A stretch of DNA of 64,000 bases, from NCBI GenBank assembly GCA_020636005.1, contig JACJYR010000002.1, positions 1,054,001 to 1,118,000 of the forward strand, in the 5' to 3' direction. This document shows positions 33,650 through 43,560 of the stretch, one piece after another. Each line of letters begins with the position of its first letter. The first letter of the stretch is position 1. Both the position numbers and the translations under genes were made by a program. The stretch is from Lewinellaceae bacterium (GTDB taxonomy: Bacteria > Bacteroidota > Bacteroidia > Chitinophagales > Saprospiraceae). The notes beneath the pieces were generated by a model. That model had not been told where the DNA came from. It worked only from the letters and a program-made list of their open reading frames with translations, and ran no database searches.

Positions 33650-34390
33650 TTATTTCCTGGCATTGATGTCCACCTCCTCCGCCCCATCTGGCACGGTCAT
33701 TTTATCCTCCGGCACTTCCACGTCCGTTTTCACTGAAATGGCCACCCTGCTCACAGGGATGCCCGATGCAAAAGACTCTTCACGCATGGTGATGCCATAG
33801 GCCATACAGAGGGTCGTCTTGATATTTTCAATCCTCCAGACCTCGCATTCCACCCCTTTTACTTTATCTTTTCCTACTGCTACCCCACCCATTCGCTTGA
33901 TCATTTCATCGTTGACGATGGTCATGTCCTGGGTGTTGTACTTATCGGCGGATGCCTGGATTTGGGGGGAATCAAAGAAGTGGGCGATTTTAGTTTCCGG
34001 GTCGTACTCGTAGCGGCGTTCGCCATTGAGGTACTGCACCTTGTTCGTCTTTTCTTTGTAGGCACCCACATCGGCGGTGGTGCGGATGTACCTGCCTTCC
34101 CGCCAGCCCCAATTATCGAAATACAGCACTTCGTAGCCCGTCACGGCACCATAGAGACGGAAGGTGAAAATCCCTTTTTCGATGCCGTAGCGCTTAAAGC
34201 CCGCTGCCACCATCTCTTCGGCGTTCCGTTTGCCGGCCCTGTAGTCGGGTGTTGTTGTTTTAGCAGCCACTGCGACAGGTTTTTCCTGCATATTGCTTTG
34301 TGCTAAAGCCGGGTGTTCAGCATCGGTTGGTTGGCAGGAAATAGCAAAGATGGAAAGGGCAAGCAGGCTGGAATACAAAAAAGCTTTCAT
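33650..34390 (-). CDS. Secreted lipoprotein, unknown family
   Basis: Using the ATG at 34390 (MKAFLYSSLLALSIFAISCQ) the product has 246 residues and a clear lipoprotein signal with Cys at residue 19. The mature part includes AAGFKRYGIEKGIFTFRLYG (about 58-77), EVLYFDNWGWREGRYI (about 83-98) and KGVECEVWRIENIKTTLCMAYGI-like sequence near 185-207. The pattern of paired strands with FDNWG and R-rich turns resembles small periplasmic beta-rich proteins that report on a bound ligand or metal, but I do not recognise the family. Copy B of the dispersed upstream element lies 75 bases before the start codon. Confidence 0.65.
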   Translation of the reverse strand: MKAFLYSSLLALSIFAISCQPTDAEHPALAQSNMQEKPVAVAAKTTTPDYRAGKRNAEEMVAAGFKRYGIEKGIFTFRLYGAVTGYEVLYFDNWGWREGRYIRTTADVGAYKEKTNKVQYLNGERRYEYDPETKIAHFFDSPQIQASADKYNTQDMTIVNDEMIKRMGGVAVGKDKVKGVECEVWRIENIKTTLCMAYGITMREESFASGIPVSRVAISVKTDVEVPEDKMTVPDGAEEVDINARK

Positions 34391-34465
34391 CGGAAAAAAT
34401 AAGATATATGGCGGGCGGGCGGGTTTCATCTTGCAATTTTTGCGCCCAAAGTGAATCCATCTTAC

Positions 34466-34576
34466 CTTAGGATCGAAGGAAAAATAATCCCGATGTGAAA
34501 TCGGGATTATTTTTAAAAAGCCCCTCCATTGCTGGGGTTGTCAAAATCAAAATGGTGAAGTTATTTTTTCATCGTT
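34466..34576 (-). repeat. Dispersed upstream element, copy B
   Basis: Minus-strand copy of the element at 22290-22390. Read toward the lipoprotein gene it has AACGATGAAAAAATAACTT, ATTTTGATTTTG, the CCCC/GGGG arms, then a different hairpin AATAATCCCGA-TTTCACA-TCGGGATTATT at the position of AATAAAA/TTTTATT in copies A and D, and ends TTTTTCCTTCGATCCTAAG. Confidence 0.85.
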
Positions 34577-34803
34577 ACTTAACTGGCTCACTGTGGGCTT
34601 TGGGTGCCTCCTTTCAGCGAATACGAGACCATTCCGAGAAGTGTGTTTTTGAAAAATATACACGCTCACAATCAATCACTTGTGAGCAATTGACACAGTT
34701 TTTTGAACAATCTTGCGAATACTGCCGGATGCGGTGACCTCTGCAGGATTGTAACGTCTCTGTTAAGTATTAAGTCCACGTACCTATTTAATTGGAAATA
34801 GGG

Positions 34804-34840
34804 GGGCTGGCAGGAAACGTCCTGCCAGCCCACTTTTTTT
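34804..34840 (+). terminator. Hairpin with T-run
   Basis: GGGCTGGCAGGA-AACG-TCCTGCCAGCCC is a perfect 12-bp stem followed by ACTTTTTTTT on the plus strand. No plus-strand gene is recognisable upstream, so it may end a small untranslated RNA or belong to a decayed gene. Confidence 0.7.
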
Positions 34841-34969
34841 TGCCTGATCCTGAAACAGGGTTGAATCCTTGAACATCCAAATTTGAGCTTATGTGGAAAA
34901 ATTTTGTAGGTGCGCCGGCGAATAGAAGCTAGGGTACCACCGAAAATAAGTTTTTTATAAAATGGTGCC

Positions 34970-35126
34970 AGGCGTCCCAGCGGGACGGAATCTTTGTAGC
35001 TTGCCATGAACCGAGGTCTTTCGTTCCGTAGGAACGATATGCCGTTGATTCTCAGATACCGTTCCGATGGAACGGAGACCATTGATGCTTTCAAATCCTA
35101 CAAAGATTCCGTCCTGATGGGACGGT
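34970..35126. repeat. Palindrome cluster with inverted ends
   Basis: Four short palindromes in a row: CGTCCCAGCGGGACG, TCGTTCCGTAGGAACGA, CCGTTCCGATGGAACGG and CCGTCCTGATGGGACGG. The outer two carry inverted tails: GGGACGGAATCTTTGTAG on the left and CTACAAAGATTCCGTCC on the right. The whole is a 157-base inverted repeat of REP/BIME character. Confidence 0.8.
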
Positions 35127-35267
35127 GATTATCAATAGCTTATTAACGGAAGTATGGTAACTTCTAGTACCCCTAATTTGACCACTTTAATTTCTATTGA
35201 GGACGTGCCTTCGCCACGAAAAAATAATGTTCAGCGCACAATGATTTGAATTCCTGGAGTGGCCTCA

Positions 35268-38200
35268 TCATTCCATCAAAACTAACTTTCCTGTAAACTG
35301 GCCTTTACCTGTTTTCACCTGGTAAAAATAGGTGCCCACTCCCCGGAGCTCCTCCGCTTCAACCCTGATAAGCACTTGACCTGGCCCGAAGAATCCCGTT
35401 ATTGTCTTGACGGGCCTGCCGGTAGCATCAACAACAAGGAGGCTGACGGTTTGAGGTTCGTCCAGCGAAAAACGGATCGTTGTGAAATCCCTGAATGGGT
35501 TAGGGCCTGCATTGGGTATTTGGTCATTGGGTGCTGGTTTTTGGGCAGCCTCAAATTGAAGGGCCACACTCAGAATTTCACCCTTTTCAAAATAAGCTTC
35601 CGCCGCCGTGAAGGCATCGCCGAGGTGTAAGGCATGTTTGATCATAATATTTGCTTTGGCCTGGAATAGGAGGCTGAAAAGCACTGCCCCATCGGGCAGG
35701 TTCGCAGGGCGGAAATCGTTCCAGGAGGTGGTCAGCACACCTTCATCGAGCAGACGGAAGCCAAAATTTGATTCGGTTAAAGAAGTAAGGTCGCCATTTT
35801 CAAACTGTATCATTTCCAGTGTTTCAGGATCGAATTGAAGGGCAAACTGGTAGCCTACCAGTTCCCGAAAATTTTTTACTGTGAAATCTACTTTGTACTG
35901 CTTCCCGCTTTGCAAATAAACATCGTCCACGAGGAGCTGGAGAGTTTCGCCGCTTCGATCTTCGCCGGGGTTTTGGAACTGGTTGAGCAGCGCCGAATTG
36001 TTCACGTCACCAATTTTCACCGCCACGAAGTCAATCCCCGTCATGTCCCCGCTGAAATTATTGATGCTGTAAGCCTCCGGAAAACCCGGCACGAAGGGAT
36101 TGTTTGGGTTGGGAAAAACATAGCCCGCTTTCACAAAGCGCCAGCTTTTGTTATTGGGAAAATCATGGGTTATGTGCAGGATATTTTTTTGGAGCACCAC
36201 AATATCGAAAGTGGTGACGGTATTGGAGTGGTTTACATCGGCAGCAATGATTTTGTAGGGCGAGTTGAAGGGCTGGATGCCAAGAATGTGCTTTCTGATG
36301 AGCACCAGGTCAAAGGTTGAAACGCCGTTGAGCAGGTTGGTGTCCTTTTCAGGCAGCACCGTAAAATCGCTGCCAAGCGGCACCTCCTGAAAGCTGAAAT
36401 TGCCGTCTTGGCCCGTCATGGCCGGCGCCATATTGCCGATGCTCAATGCCACCATGACATTGGACACATTAAAGCCCGCTTCGTCGGTGACGGCGCCACC
36501 GGCACTTGCGAAAAGACTGCCGCCGCAAACCCCCTGGTTGTCCTGTATCTCGATGTGGGTCGTGCAGAAATCCTGGTTGCCGGTGGCATCTGTCACCCAG
36601 ATTTGAAGCGGCACGATGCCCAGGCTGTCGCAGCTAAATGTGGCGTTTGTTTCACCAACATCTGAAGAAAAAGAAAACTGAAGCGCCCCGGGGCAATTGT
36701 CAAAACTCCCCTCGTCGAAATCGCTTGCCCATATCGTGACCATGCCCTCATCGAAAATACCATCGCTGTCCGTATCCGTGCCCATCAGCGTGGTCACGAG
36801 GCCGTCCTTACAATAAGGGGTTGGCTTTTTATCGTCAACGACCGATACCGTGATGCTGCAAGAAGAAGCATTGCCACAACCATCCGACACCTGATAATGA
36901 ACCGTGTAGCTGCCCGGTGCGACATTGCTGAAAGGCCCATAACCACTACCGAACGGGCTGGCCACTGCCACAGAAATATTTTGACTGCAATCCTGGACAT
37001 TGGCTACTGGCGGCAGGAATACGCTTGCGGCGCAATTTGCGCCCAACCCAACGGTGAAACTCGCCGGGCAGTCGAATGCAGGTGCCGTGGTATCTGTTAC
37101 CGAAATAACCTGCTGCGCCGACCAAATGCCCGTATTGCCGCCTGGTTGGTAGGCACACCAGTCGAGCAGGGTCCAGGTGCGCACTATTTTGAAACAGGCC
37201 GGGGCGGCAATGGTGAATACCTGATCGGAAAAGTTGGAGGCGATAAGTTCGCAGTCTTTGTTCACGACGGGAAAATTGTAAGGGGCAGGCAGGCTATCTG
37301 GTTTCAGGCCCGCCAATGAAACACAGCCCGCCGCAGCATAATTGGGCGGAAAAACAATGCTCACCGGCGTGTTGTCCACCAGTGAAATCACCTGGTTGCA
37401 GGTGCTTGAATAGCCGTTTGCCGCCGTCGCCTTCCAGGTGCGGATAATGGTACCCGTGTTGCACATGCTGAGGTTTTCCACATCGGTGAACGTGGTATCC
37501 GCCGTCCCGCAATTGATAAGGATGCCGGGCAAACCGGTCAGGTTTAAATGGGAGGGATCTTGCTGGCAAGTCAGGGTTTTGTTGGCCGGGCAGGTAATAA
37601 CGGGTGTAGAATTGTCAGTCACATGTACATTCACCATGCAGGTATTGGAATTCCCTGCAAAATCGGTGGCCTGCATCACCACCGTCACGTTGTTGCCCAC
37701 GTCCGCACAGCAAAATTTTACCGTAGGTGCAAAAACGGGTTGCGTACCACAGGCAGCCGTCATGCGCCTTACCTTCAGGGTGATTGGCCCGCAGTTGTCG
37801 TAGCTGCCGTCGTCAAAAGTTTGGGCAAACACGGTAGCCGTGCCTGAGCTGCTCAGGGTCACTACCGTGGAAGCGTCGCAAACAACGGTTGGCACCACAT
37901 TGTCCACAATTGTCAATTGGGTCGTGCAGCTTGACGTATTGTTGCAGGCATCGCTCACTTGGTACGTGAGGGTATAAACGCCCAAATTCAAGTTGTAGGC
38001 CCATCCACCGTTTCCATTCACCCCGCCATTTGGGTAATTGATGCTGACGGTAAAATTGGTCGAGCAGTCATCCGTGATGCCCACCTGCGGCAGGAACACA
38101 TCCGCCAGGCACTGCTGCGAACTGGTCGTACTGGCGGTAAAATTGGCCGGGCAAGCCAATACCGGAGCATGGGTATCTTTCACTTTGATGATCTGCGTGT

Positions 38201-39131
38201 GCGTAAGGATGGCCCCCGTACACCAGGAAATGACGGTCCAGGTGCGGAGTATGGCGAAACTGTTTTCACAAAGCGGCAATTGCTGGTCGCTGTGGGTGAC
38301 GGCCATGTTGCAATAACCCGTTCCATTGGGAATTGGAAAGCCATTAATCGTCGGCACCCCGGTATTGGAGGGGTTGGTATTGGGGTTCACGCAATCCAGC
38401 GCAGCGCCTGTCACGCCATCCCGGTTGGGCGGGAATTCAACGTCCATGGTGTCTGGCTTTTCAATGTTTATCTTTTGCTGGCAGGTATTGGAAAAACCAT
38501 TCTCATCAATGGCTACCCATGTCCTGGCAACAACGCCTGCAAGGTTGCCGCTGCAGCCATTGTTTTGCGCTGAGTTATAATAAGTGAGGGTGAAACTGGA
38601 ACAATCGGAAGCCACTGCCGCCCCGGTGTTAGCTGTATCGAGCGGTTCGGTGCAGGCAATGGTGAGGTCGGGCGGACAGCTAAGCTGCGGCGGCAGGTTG
38701 TCGCTGATATGGATGGCGCCCCAGCAGGAATTGCCGGATGGCAGGTGTTTCACCTTTACCGTGAAAGTCTGGCCAATATGATCCGAGTTGACGAAGGGCG
38801 TAGTAGGGATAGGCTGCCCCCATTGATACATCACCGTGGTCTCGAAGTCGGTTGGCGCATTGGGCTGGCAGGTAGGGCTGTTGGGATTGTTCAAGATCAT
38901 ATAATGGGTGATCTCCGACTCGCATTCGGCAGGCAGGGAGACGTAACGCAGGTTGTTGCAGGCCAGGGTGCACTGGGTGGCAGCATTTTGACAAATTGCC
39001 GCCAAAAAAAATACGGTTAAAGCGAGCCAGGTGAGGGCATGGCCAGAAACCATACCCTCCCGGCACGTCCATGGGATTATTGAGTGTTCACAAGTCTGTA
39101 TTTGGTTAAAAAGTGTAATCGGTTTGTTCAT
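35268..39131 (-). CDS. T9SS-exported HYR-repeat giant protein 1
   Basis: About 1,287 residues from the ATG at 39131; an ATG at 39053 (MVSGHALTWLALTVFFLAAI) gives a shorter signal peptide and is possible. After the signal come a module CTLACNNLRYVSLPAECESE ... HIGQTFTVKVKH ... CWGAIHISD, several HYR-type beta-sandwich repeats marked by PPxLxCPxxxT and VSDxCxNxSSCxxxxTVVDxxxP, and a recurrent unit CFKIVRTWTLLDWCAYQPGG. The tail (from about 36530 to the end) has a carboxypeptidase-regulatory-like domain, a dockerin-like pair (NGVSTFDLVLIRKHILGI and DVNHSNTVTTFDIVVLQKNI), a cohesin-like domain (VGYQFALQFDPETLEMIQFE) and a type A T9SS sorting domain (PNAGPNPFRDFTTIRFSLDE to KLVLME). Likely surface-attached or released adhesin. 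Confidence 0.8.
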   Translation of the reverse strand: MNKPITLFNQIQTCEHSIIPWTCREGMVSGHALTWLALTVFFLAAICQNAATQCTLACNNLRYVSLPAECESEITHYMILNNPNSPTCQPNAPTDFETTVMYQWGQPIPTTPFVNSDHIGQTFTVKVKHLPSGNSCWGAIHISDNLPPQLSCPPDLTIACTEPLDTANTGAAVASDCSSFTLTYYNSAQNNGCSGNLAGVVARTWVAIDENGFSNTCQQKINIEKPDTMDVEFPPNRDGVTGAALDCVNPNTNPSNTGVPTINGFPIPNGTGYCNMAVTHSDQQLPLCENSFAILRTWTVISWCTGAILTHTQIIKVKDTHAPVLACPANFTASTTSSQQCLADVFLPQVGITDDCSTNFTVSINYPNGGVNGNGGWAYNLNLGVYTLTYQVSDACNNTSSCTTQLTIVDNVVPTVVCDASTVVTLSSSGTATVFAQTFDDGSYDNCGPITLKVRRMTAACGTQPVFAPTVKFCCADVGNNVTVVMQATDFAGNSNTCMVNVHVTDNSTPVITCPANKTLTCQQDPSHLNLTGLPGILINCGTADTTFTDVENLSMCNTGTIIRTWKATAANGYSSTCNQVISLVDNTPVSIVFPPNYAAAGCVSLAGLKPDSLPAPYNFPVVNKDCELIASNFSDQVFTIAAPACFKIVRTWTLLDWCAYQPGGNTGIWSAQQVISVTDTTAPAFDCPASFTVGLGANCAASVFLPPVANVQDCSQNISVAVASPFGSGYGPFSNVAPGSYTVHYQVSDGCGNASSCSITVSVVDDKKPTPYCKDGLVTTLMGTDTDSDGIFDEGMVTIWASDFDEGSFDNCPGALQFSFSSDVGETNATFSCDSLGIVPLQIWVTDATGNQDFCTTHIEIQDNQGVCGGSLFASAGGAVTDEAGFNVSNVMVALSIGNMAPAMTGQDGNFSFQEVPLGSDFTVLPEKDTNLLNGVSTFDLVLIRKHILGIQPFNSPYKIIAADVNHSNTVTTFDIVVLQKNILHITHDFPNNKSWRFVKAGYVFPNPNNPFVPGFPEAYSINNFSGDMTGIDFVAVKIGDVNNSALLNQFQNPGEDRSGETLQLLVDDVYLQSGKQYKVDFTVKNFRELVGYQFALQFDPETLEMIQFENGDLTSLTESNFGFRLLDEGVLTTSWNDFRPANLPDGAVLFSLLFQAKANIMIKHALHLGDAFTAAEAYFEKGEILSVALQFEAAQKPAPNDQIPNAGPNPFRDFTTIRFSLDEPQTVSLLVVDATGRPVKTITGFFGPGQVLIRVEAEELRGVGTYFYQVKTGKGQFTGKLVLME

Positions 39132-39707
39132 CGGACTGGGTTGAGTGTTTGATAAAATCGGTAGTTGGCAACTGCTCAATGAATGCAGCAGCAAAAATCA
39201 ATGGGTTGCCCTATCGCCAAACGAATCGGGCTAAGGCCTGGCAACTGCAAGTCTCCGATAGCGGTGTGGGAAAGACGGCAGATCAGTCGGTTACTGGCAG
39301 CGGGGCGTTAATAGCAATGCCCAAAACTGCCAACTCAATCAGAAGGGTAGATGGAAAATGCCCAGACAGCTACCGCTTACGAGGTTCGGATTAAGATTGG
39401 CCTGACATGTAAATCTGGAAAAAACAGGTGGCTGAACAGCCGGAGGAGAAGGAGTGTAAAGATCGGTTTTGGAACTTTCATGGTCATGCTCATTAAGATT
39501 ATCAATCGGTTTGGTTGCGAACAGGACAAAGGTAAAAGCTGCATCGTCAATTCAAAACGTTTTCAAATATTTTTTAATAACATAAAACGAAAAATCCCCT
39601 GCCCGGCAGATGCAGGCAGGGGATTGTACTAAATTCGGTGTGTACATTTTCATTGTTGCATGGCTTCATAGCTTCCTGGTCAAAGGAACAATGAACCACT
39701 GAACCCA
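39132..39707. other. Upstream region of giant gene 1, no gene
   Basis: About 575 bases between two minus-strand giant genes. It holds the terminator of the upstream gene (39590-39625) and presumably the promoter of the gene starting at 39131. Short plus-strand frames near 39149-39394 and 39351-39632 have no recognisable content. Confidence 0.5.
39590..39625 (-). terminator. Intrinsic terminator of giant gene 2
   Basis: On the minus strand AATCCCCTGCC and GGCAGGGGATT are perfect arms around 11 bases, followed by TTTTCGTTTT. It lies about 85 bases after the stop codon at 39708. Confidence 0.8.
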
Positions 39708-42700
39708 TCATTGCAACAAAATCATCTTTTTCGTTGCCGTATGGGTTGGCGTTTCCAGTTGGTAGAACAGGACGCCGCCCGCAGGCAGGTCGGTACGGTT
39801 GATGCTCACTTCATTATAGCCTTTGTCAAATTTTTGGTCATAAGCTTTGAGCACCTGGCCCGACAGGTCGTAGATGATCAGCTTCGCCTGGCCCTGTTTG
39901 GGCAGGGTGAATCCGATGTTGGTCACCTTTTTGAAAGGGTTCGGCTGGTTTTGGTACAATTGGAACGCTGTGGTTGTTTGCATGTCGTCATGATTTTTAA
40001 AAGCAAGGTTCAATGCAAAGTCCGTTCCATCAGCGCCGTAGGCGAGTGCTTGTGTATAACGGGAATTCACTGAAAGCAGCTCGCTTAAACGGCCCTTGTT
40101 CTTTGCCCTGAAACGAAGGCTGAAAAGGGCGTCTTCCTGTCCCAACCGCACCGGCTGGAGATTGAACCAGGCCGCCGTCAGGATACCGTTATCCAGCAGC
40201 GAACGGCCAAAGATTTCATCAACCCCACCGGGCAATCCGCCCTTTTCAATGCCTTGCAATTCCAGATCATCAGTTTCAAATTCTATGGTAAATTGTATGG
40301 CGAGTAAGTCTTGAAGGTTGTCAATCGTAATGGGTATTTCAAACTCTTCGCCGGCCTCCAACACCCTGTCGGGGGTTAGCAGGGAGCGCTGCCCGCCTGC
40401 TGTCCTGTCCGCTGTGGTATTTTCGTTAAAATGCGGGTCGGCACTGTTGTTCAGGTCGCCGATTTTTACTGCATAAAAATTAGCGTCCAAAACGTCCTGG
40501 CTGAGGTTGGCCACGTTCACCGCCTCCGGGAACGGTGGCGTAAAAGGGTTCGACGGATTGGGGAAAACATAACCTTTGGCTACAAAACGCCAGGAATGGT
40601 TGTTGGGAAATTCGTCGTAAATACCAAGGATGAGCCTGCGCAGCTCGACAATGTCAGAAGTGGTAACTGTTCCCGTGTTGTTCACATCCGCAGCAATGAT
40701 TTTATAGGGCGAACTCAGCACCTGGATGCCCAAGATATGCCTGCTCAAAATGACCAGGTCGAAGGTGGTCACCCCATTCCCGAATCCGGTGTTTTTCTCC
40801 GGCATTACCTCGTAGTTGCTGCCGGTCTGAACATCGTGGAGGGCGAAATGGCCCTGGTTGTCGGTGCTGTCCATCAACGAAGCATTTTGGACGTGTACCA
40901 TCACATTAGGTATCTGGATGCCGTCCTCCATTTCCACATTGCCGGCAATCATGGCATGGGAGACGAGCATGTTGGGGCATAGGTGGTTGTTGTCCTGTAC
41001 TATCACATTGGCTGTGCAGAAATCACTGTTCCCCGCCTCATCGGTTACATAAACCTCTACAGCGATGGTGCCGAGGCTGTCGCAGTTGAACACCAGTGAA
41101 CTGCCAGGAGGGTTAATGGAGTCTCCGGCCAGCCGTATCGTGAAAGAAAGGTTGCCCGGCGAGGTGCAATTATCGCTGCTGTTTAAGTTGAAAAGAACAG
41201 CATCTACTTCTGAAAAGGGATCGCCTTGGTTCACCACGCCTAACTCAGCCACAATACCCGTTTTACACTTGACAGTGGGGTCGGTCAAGTCCATTACAGT
41301 GATGACCGTAGAACAGGTCGTTTTATTTCCGCAACCATCTTTTATTGTAAAAACAACGGTATGCTGGCCGGGCGGATAGTTGCCGCTGGCGTTGGCACCG
41401 CCAGCGGTAGCATAAGGTGAATTGTTGGTAATAGTCACCGTTTCGCCAGAACAAGTTCCCGTAGCGGTCACGTTTGGCAAAGTCACCACACCAAGCGCAC
41501 AACTGGCATCCAACCCAAATGTGTCATTGGGCGGGCAGAAGGTCACGACCGGCAATTCGGTATCTACCACCGCTATCACCTGCTGATCCTGCCAAATGCC
41601 CACCGTGGGATTGGACGGGTCGTACTGGCACCAATCGAGCAGTTTCCAGGTCCGGACAATTTTATAACAGGCCGGGTAATTGATGTAAAATAATTGATCC
41701 GAATAACTCATCGCTATCATGGCGCACGGGTTTCCCGTCACGGTCGGTTGGTTGTAAGGCGCCGGCAAGTCGCTCGGTTCCAGGTCGGCCGCTACATGGC
41801 ATCCATTCACGAACATGGTGTCCAACGGCCAAACAATGGTACTTCCATTGAATGGTGTCTGGTTTTGTACGATAATGGTTTGCGTACACACCGTATTGGA
41901 ATTCCCGGAGGGATCGGTCGCCGTAAAATGCCTGACGATGGTACCAGTTCCACAATTACTTATGGAGATAGTAGAATCTGTAGTCAGTGTGTAACCACAT
42001 CCATCCATATAAACAGGATATCCAAAAATGGATAAATCGGAGTAGTCATCCTCACAGTCAATTGGATTATGCGTAGGGCAACTCAATAGCCAGGGAATAT
42101 TGGGATCGCTGACTGCCACCAACGTTACGCACTCATTGTAGGAAGAAGGGTTCAAGGCTTCGATCACCCGCAAGGTCACCGGTACGGAAGTACCCACATC
42201 TGTACAATCAAACGTGACGCTCATCCCGGGCGTGTTGCCGTCCCTGCTCACCTTGTAAATCAGCGGGCTGCAATTATCCGAACTGCCTTTATTAAAAATA
42301 TTCGCCTGCAGGCTGGTGGTACCGGTATTTGGAAGGGATACCAGCGTCAAACTGTCACAGACTGCCGTGGGCGTCTCGGTGTCCATTACCAAAAAGAAAG
42401 AAGTACAACTTTCATTTGTGTTCAAGTCGGTAATAGTCACACCGATGGTGGAATCCCGGAAATCAAAAAGATCGGCAGCAACAAAATCATTGCCGGCATC
42501 TACCACCGTTCCAAAAGGATAGGTCGCAACTACAAAAGAATAGGGGCCGATGTTACCCATTGCCTGGTCAATGACATCTCCGGGATCAAAAATCACGGAG
42601 CAGTTTGCTCCAGGTGAAATTGGATGCGGATTGTTCGGATCGGAAAACTGACAGGTCAAAGTTGCATGTGCTGTAATTTGAATGGAGAGGAAGAATAAAA

Positions 42701-42746
42701 GTACCCAAAACACCATCGGTCGGGTGGCCAAGTTCTGTTTCATCAT
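39708..42746 (-). CDS. T9SS-exported HYR-repeat giant protein 2
   Basis: From ATG 42746 (MMKQNLATRPMVFWVLLFFL) the product has 1,012 residues with a signal peptide. Repeats of the HYR/Ig-like type fill residues about 30-600; cysteine-bearing strands recur (CDSLTLVSLPNTGTTSLQAN, and CYKIVRTWKLLDWCQYDPSN near 390). The last 420 residues are the same tail as in the other giants: a regulatory-like domain (AGNVEMEDGIQIPNVMVHVQ), dockerin-like units (NGVTTFDLVILSRHILGIQV and DVNNTGTVTTSDIVELRRLI), YAVKIGDLNNSAD, a cohesin-like domain (LAIQFTIEFETDDLELQGIE) and a T9SS type A domain (QLYQNQPNPFKKVTNIGFTL to KMILLQ). Copy C of the dispersed element lies about 420 bases upstream of the start. Confidence 0.8.
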   Translation of the reverse strand: MMKQNLATRPMVFWVLLFFLSIQITAHATLTCQFSDPNNPHPISPGANCSVIFDPGDVIDQAMGNIGPYSFVVATYPFGTVVDAGNDFVAADLFDFRDSTIGVTITDLNTNESCTSFFLVMDTETPTAVCDSLTLVSLPNTGTTSLQANIFNKGSSDNCSPLIYKVSRDGNTPGMSVTFDCTDVGTSVPVTLRVIEALNPSSYNECVTLVAVSDPNIPWLLSCPTHNPIDCEDDYSDLSIFGYPVYMDGCGYTLTTDSTISISNCGTGTIVRHFTATDPSGNSNTVCTQTIIVQNQTPFNGSTIVWPLDTMFVNGCHVAADLEPSDLPAPYNQPTVTGNPCAMIAMSYSDQLFYINYPACYKIVRTWKLLDWCQYDPSNPTVGIWQDQQVIAVVDTELPVVTFCPPNDTFGLDASCALGVVTLPNVTATGTCSGETVTITNNSPYATAGGANASGNYPPGQHTVVFTIKDGCGNKTTCSTVITVMDLTDPTVKCKTGIVAELGVVNQGDPFSEVDAVLFNLNSSDNCTSPGNLSFTIRLAGDSINPPGSSLVFNCDSLGTIAVEVYVTDEAGNSDFCTANVIVQDNNHLCPNMLVSHAMIAGNVEMEDGIQIPNVMVHVQNASLMDSTDNQGHFALHDVQTGSNYEVMPEKNTGFGNGVTTFDLVILSRHILGIQVLSSPYKIIAADVNNTGTVTTSDIVELRRLILGIYDEFPNNHSWRFVAKGYVFPNPSNPFTPPFPEAVNVANLSQDVLDANFYAVKIGDLNNSADPHFNENTTADRTAGGQRSLLTPDRVLEAGEEFEIPITIDNLQDLLAIQFTIEFETDDLELQGIEKGGLPGGVDEIFGRSLLDNGILTAAWFNLQPVRLGQEDALFSLRFRAKNKGRLSELLSVNSRYTQALAYGADGTDFALNLAFKNHDDMQTTTAFQLYQNQPNPFKKVTNIGFTLPKQGQAKLIIYDLSGQVLKAYDQKFDKGYNEVSINRTDLPAGGVLFYQLETPTHTATKKMILLQ

Positions 42747-43165
42747 GATTATAAAATTTGTTAATAGATCTGGAATATATCTTCCCAACCATGAGATGGA
42801 AGCCATATACACAGCTACCACCCCACGGCTTGTGAAGTCATAGGTCATCAAGCTAAGTAGCTCTTTGAGTCACTTAGGATTTTGTTAAATAGAACTACTG
42901 ATGAAAGTGGAACCTTTGGAAGCTGTTGAGCAAAAAGTCCCCGGAGAAGGGAATAGTAGCTTTCTCATAGTACTATTTGTTCTCCTGTGTGTGTAGTCAA
43001 CTCAAAAGCAGTTCGTGCTTATCAGCCTTATTAATGTGTGTTTTGGAAAAGAAAAAGGTAAGAATAACAATAACAGAAGTGGAATCAGGATGGAGGCATC
43101 TTTATTGGTTGAATCGGTTTAGGATAAATTTACATTTATATAATTTATCATATAAAAAACCGTGC

Positions 43166-43275
43166 CTAAGGATCGAAAGAAAAATAATCCCGATGTAAAA
43201 TCGGGATTATTTTTTAAAAACCCTTCCAGTACTGGGGTTTCAAAATCAAAATAGCGAAGTTATTTTTTCATCGTT
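43166..43275 (-). repeat. Dispersed upstream element, copy C
   Basis: Minus-strand copy. Toward giant gene 2 it reads AACGATGAAAAAATAACTT, ATTTTGATTTTG, AAACCCC/GGAAGGGTTTTT, hairpin AATAATCCCGATTTTACATCGGGATTATT and ends TTTCTTTCGATCCTTAG. The hairpin is the B type (GC-containing stem). Confidence 0.85.
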
Positions 43276-43277
43276 TC

Positions 43278-43378
43278 TATACTGTACGCTCATGGCTTTT
43301 GGCCTTTGGCAGTTGGCAAAAGCCAATGGCCAACTGCCAACAGCTAATAGCAAACCGACAAAACCATCCGTGTTTTAG
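43278..43378 (-). repeat. Palindrome-rich intergenic repeat, copy 2
   Basis: Inverted copy of 33507-33600 with an extra CAGTTGG unit. It abuts dispersed element copy C within three bases. Confidence 0.85.
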
Positions 43379-43560
43379 AATAAATAGAAATTCGCGGGCG
43401 GAGCCAAAAGGATGGGAAGAAGGGAAAATGGCTGGGCAGAACCATCTTTATACTGAGGGAACCTTAAAAACACTGGTTTGAACACCTCATCAAATTGATG
43501 CTCAAACCCCAGGAAAGAAATTCATTACTGACACAAACAAAGATCCTAAAAGGCGAAACA

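Larger units (their letters stand above)
34430..35267. other. 838-base intergenic region made of repeats
   Basis: No gene is supported. It contains dispersed element copy B (34466-34576), a plus-strand hairpin terminator (34804-34840) with no obvious upstream gene, and a cluster of small palindromes (34970-35126). Short open frames here lack any familiar sequence. Confidence 0.6.

Noticed and set aside
34495..34737. 80-codon plus-strand frame near dispersed element B
   Set aside because: Begins inside the repeat element and has no recognisable sequence; frame is not conserved in the other element copies.
34970..35126. CRISPR-like array
   Set aside because: Units are short palindromes of differing sequence without regular spacers, and no cas gene is nearby.
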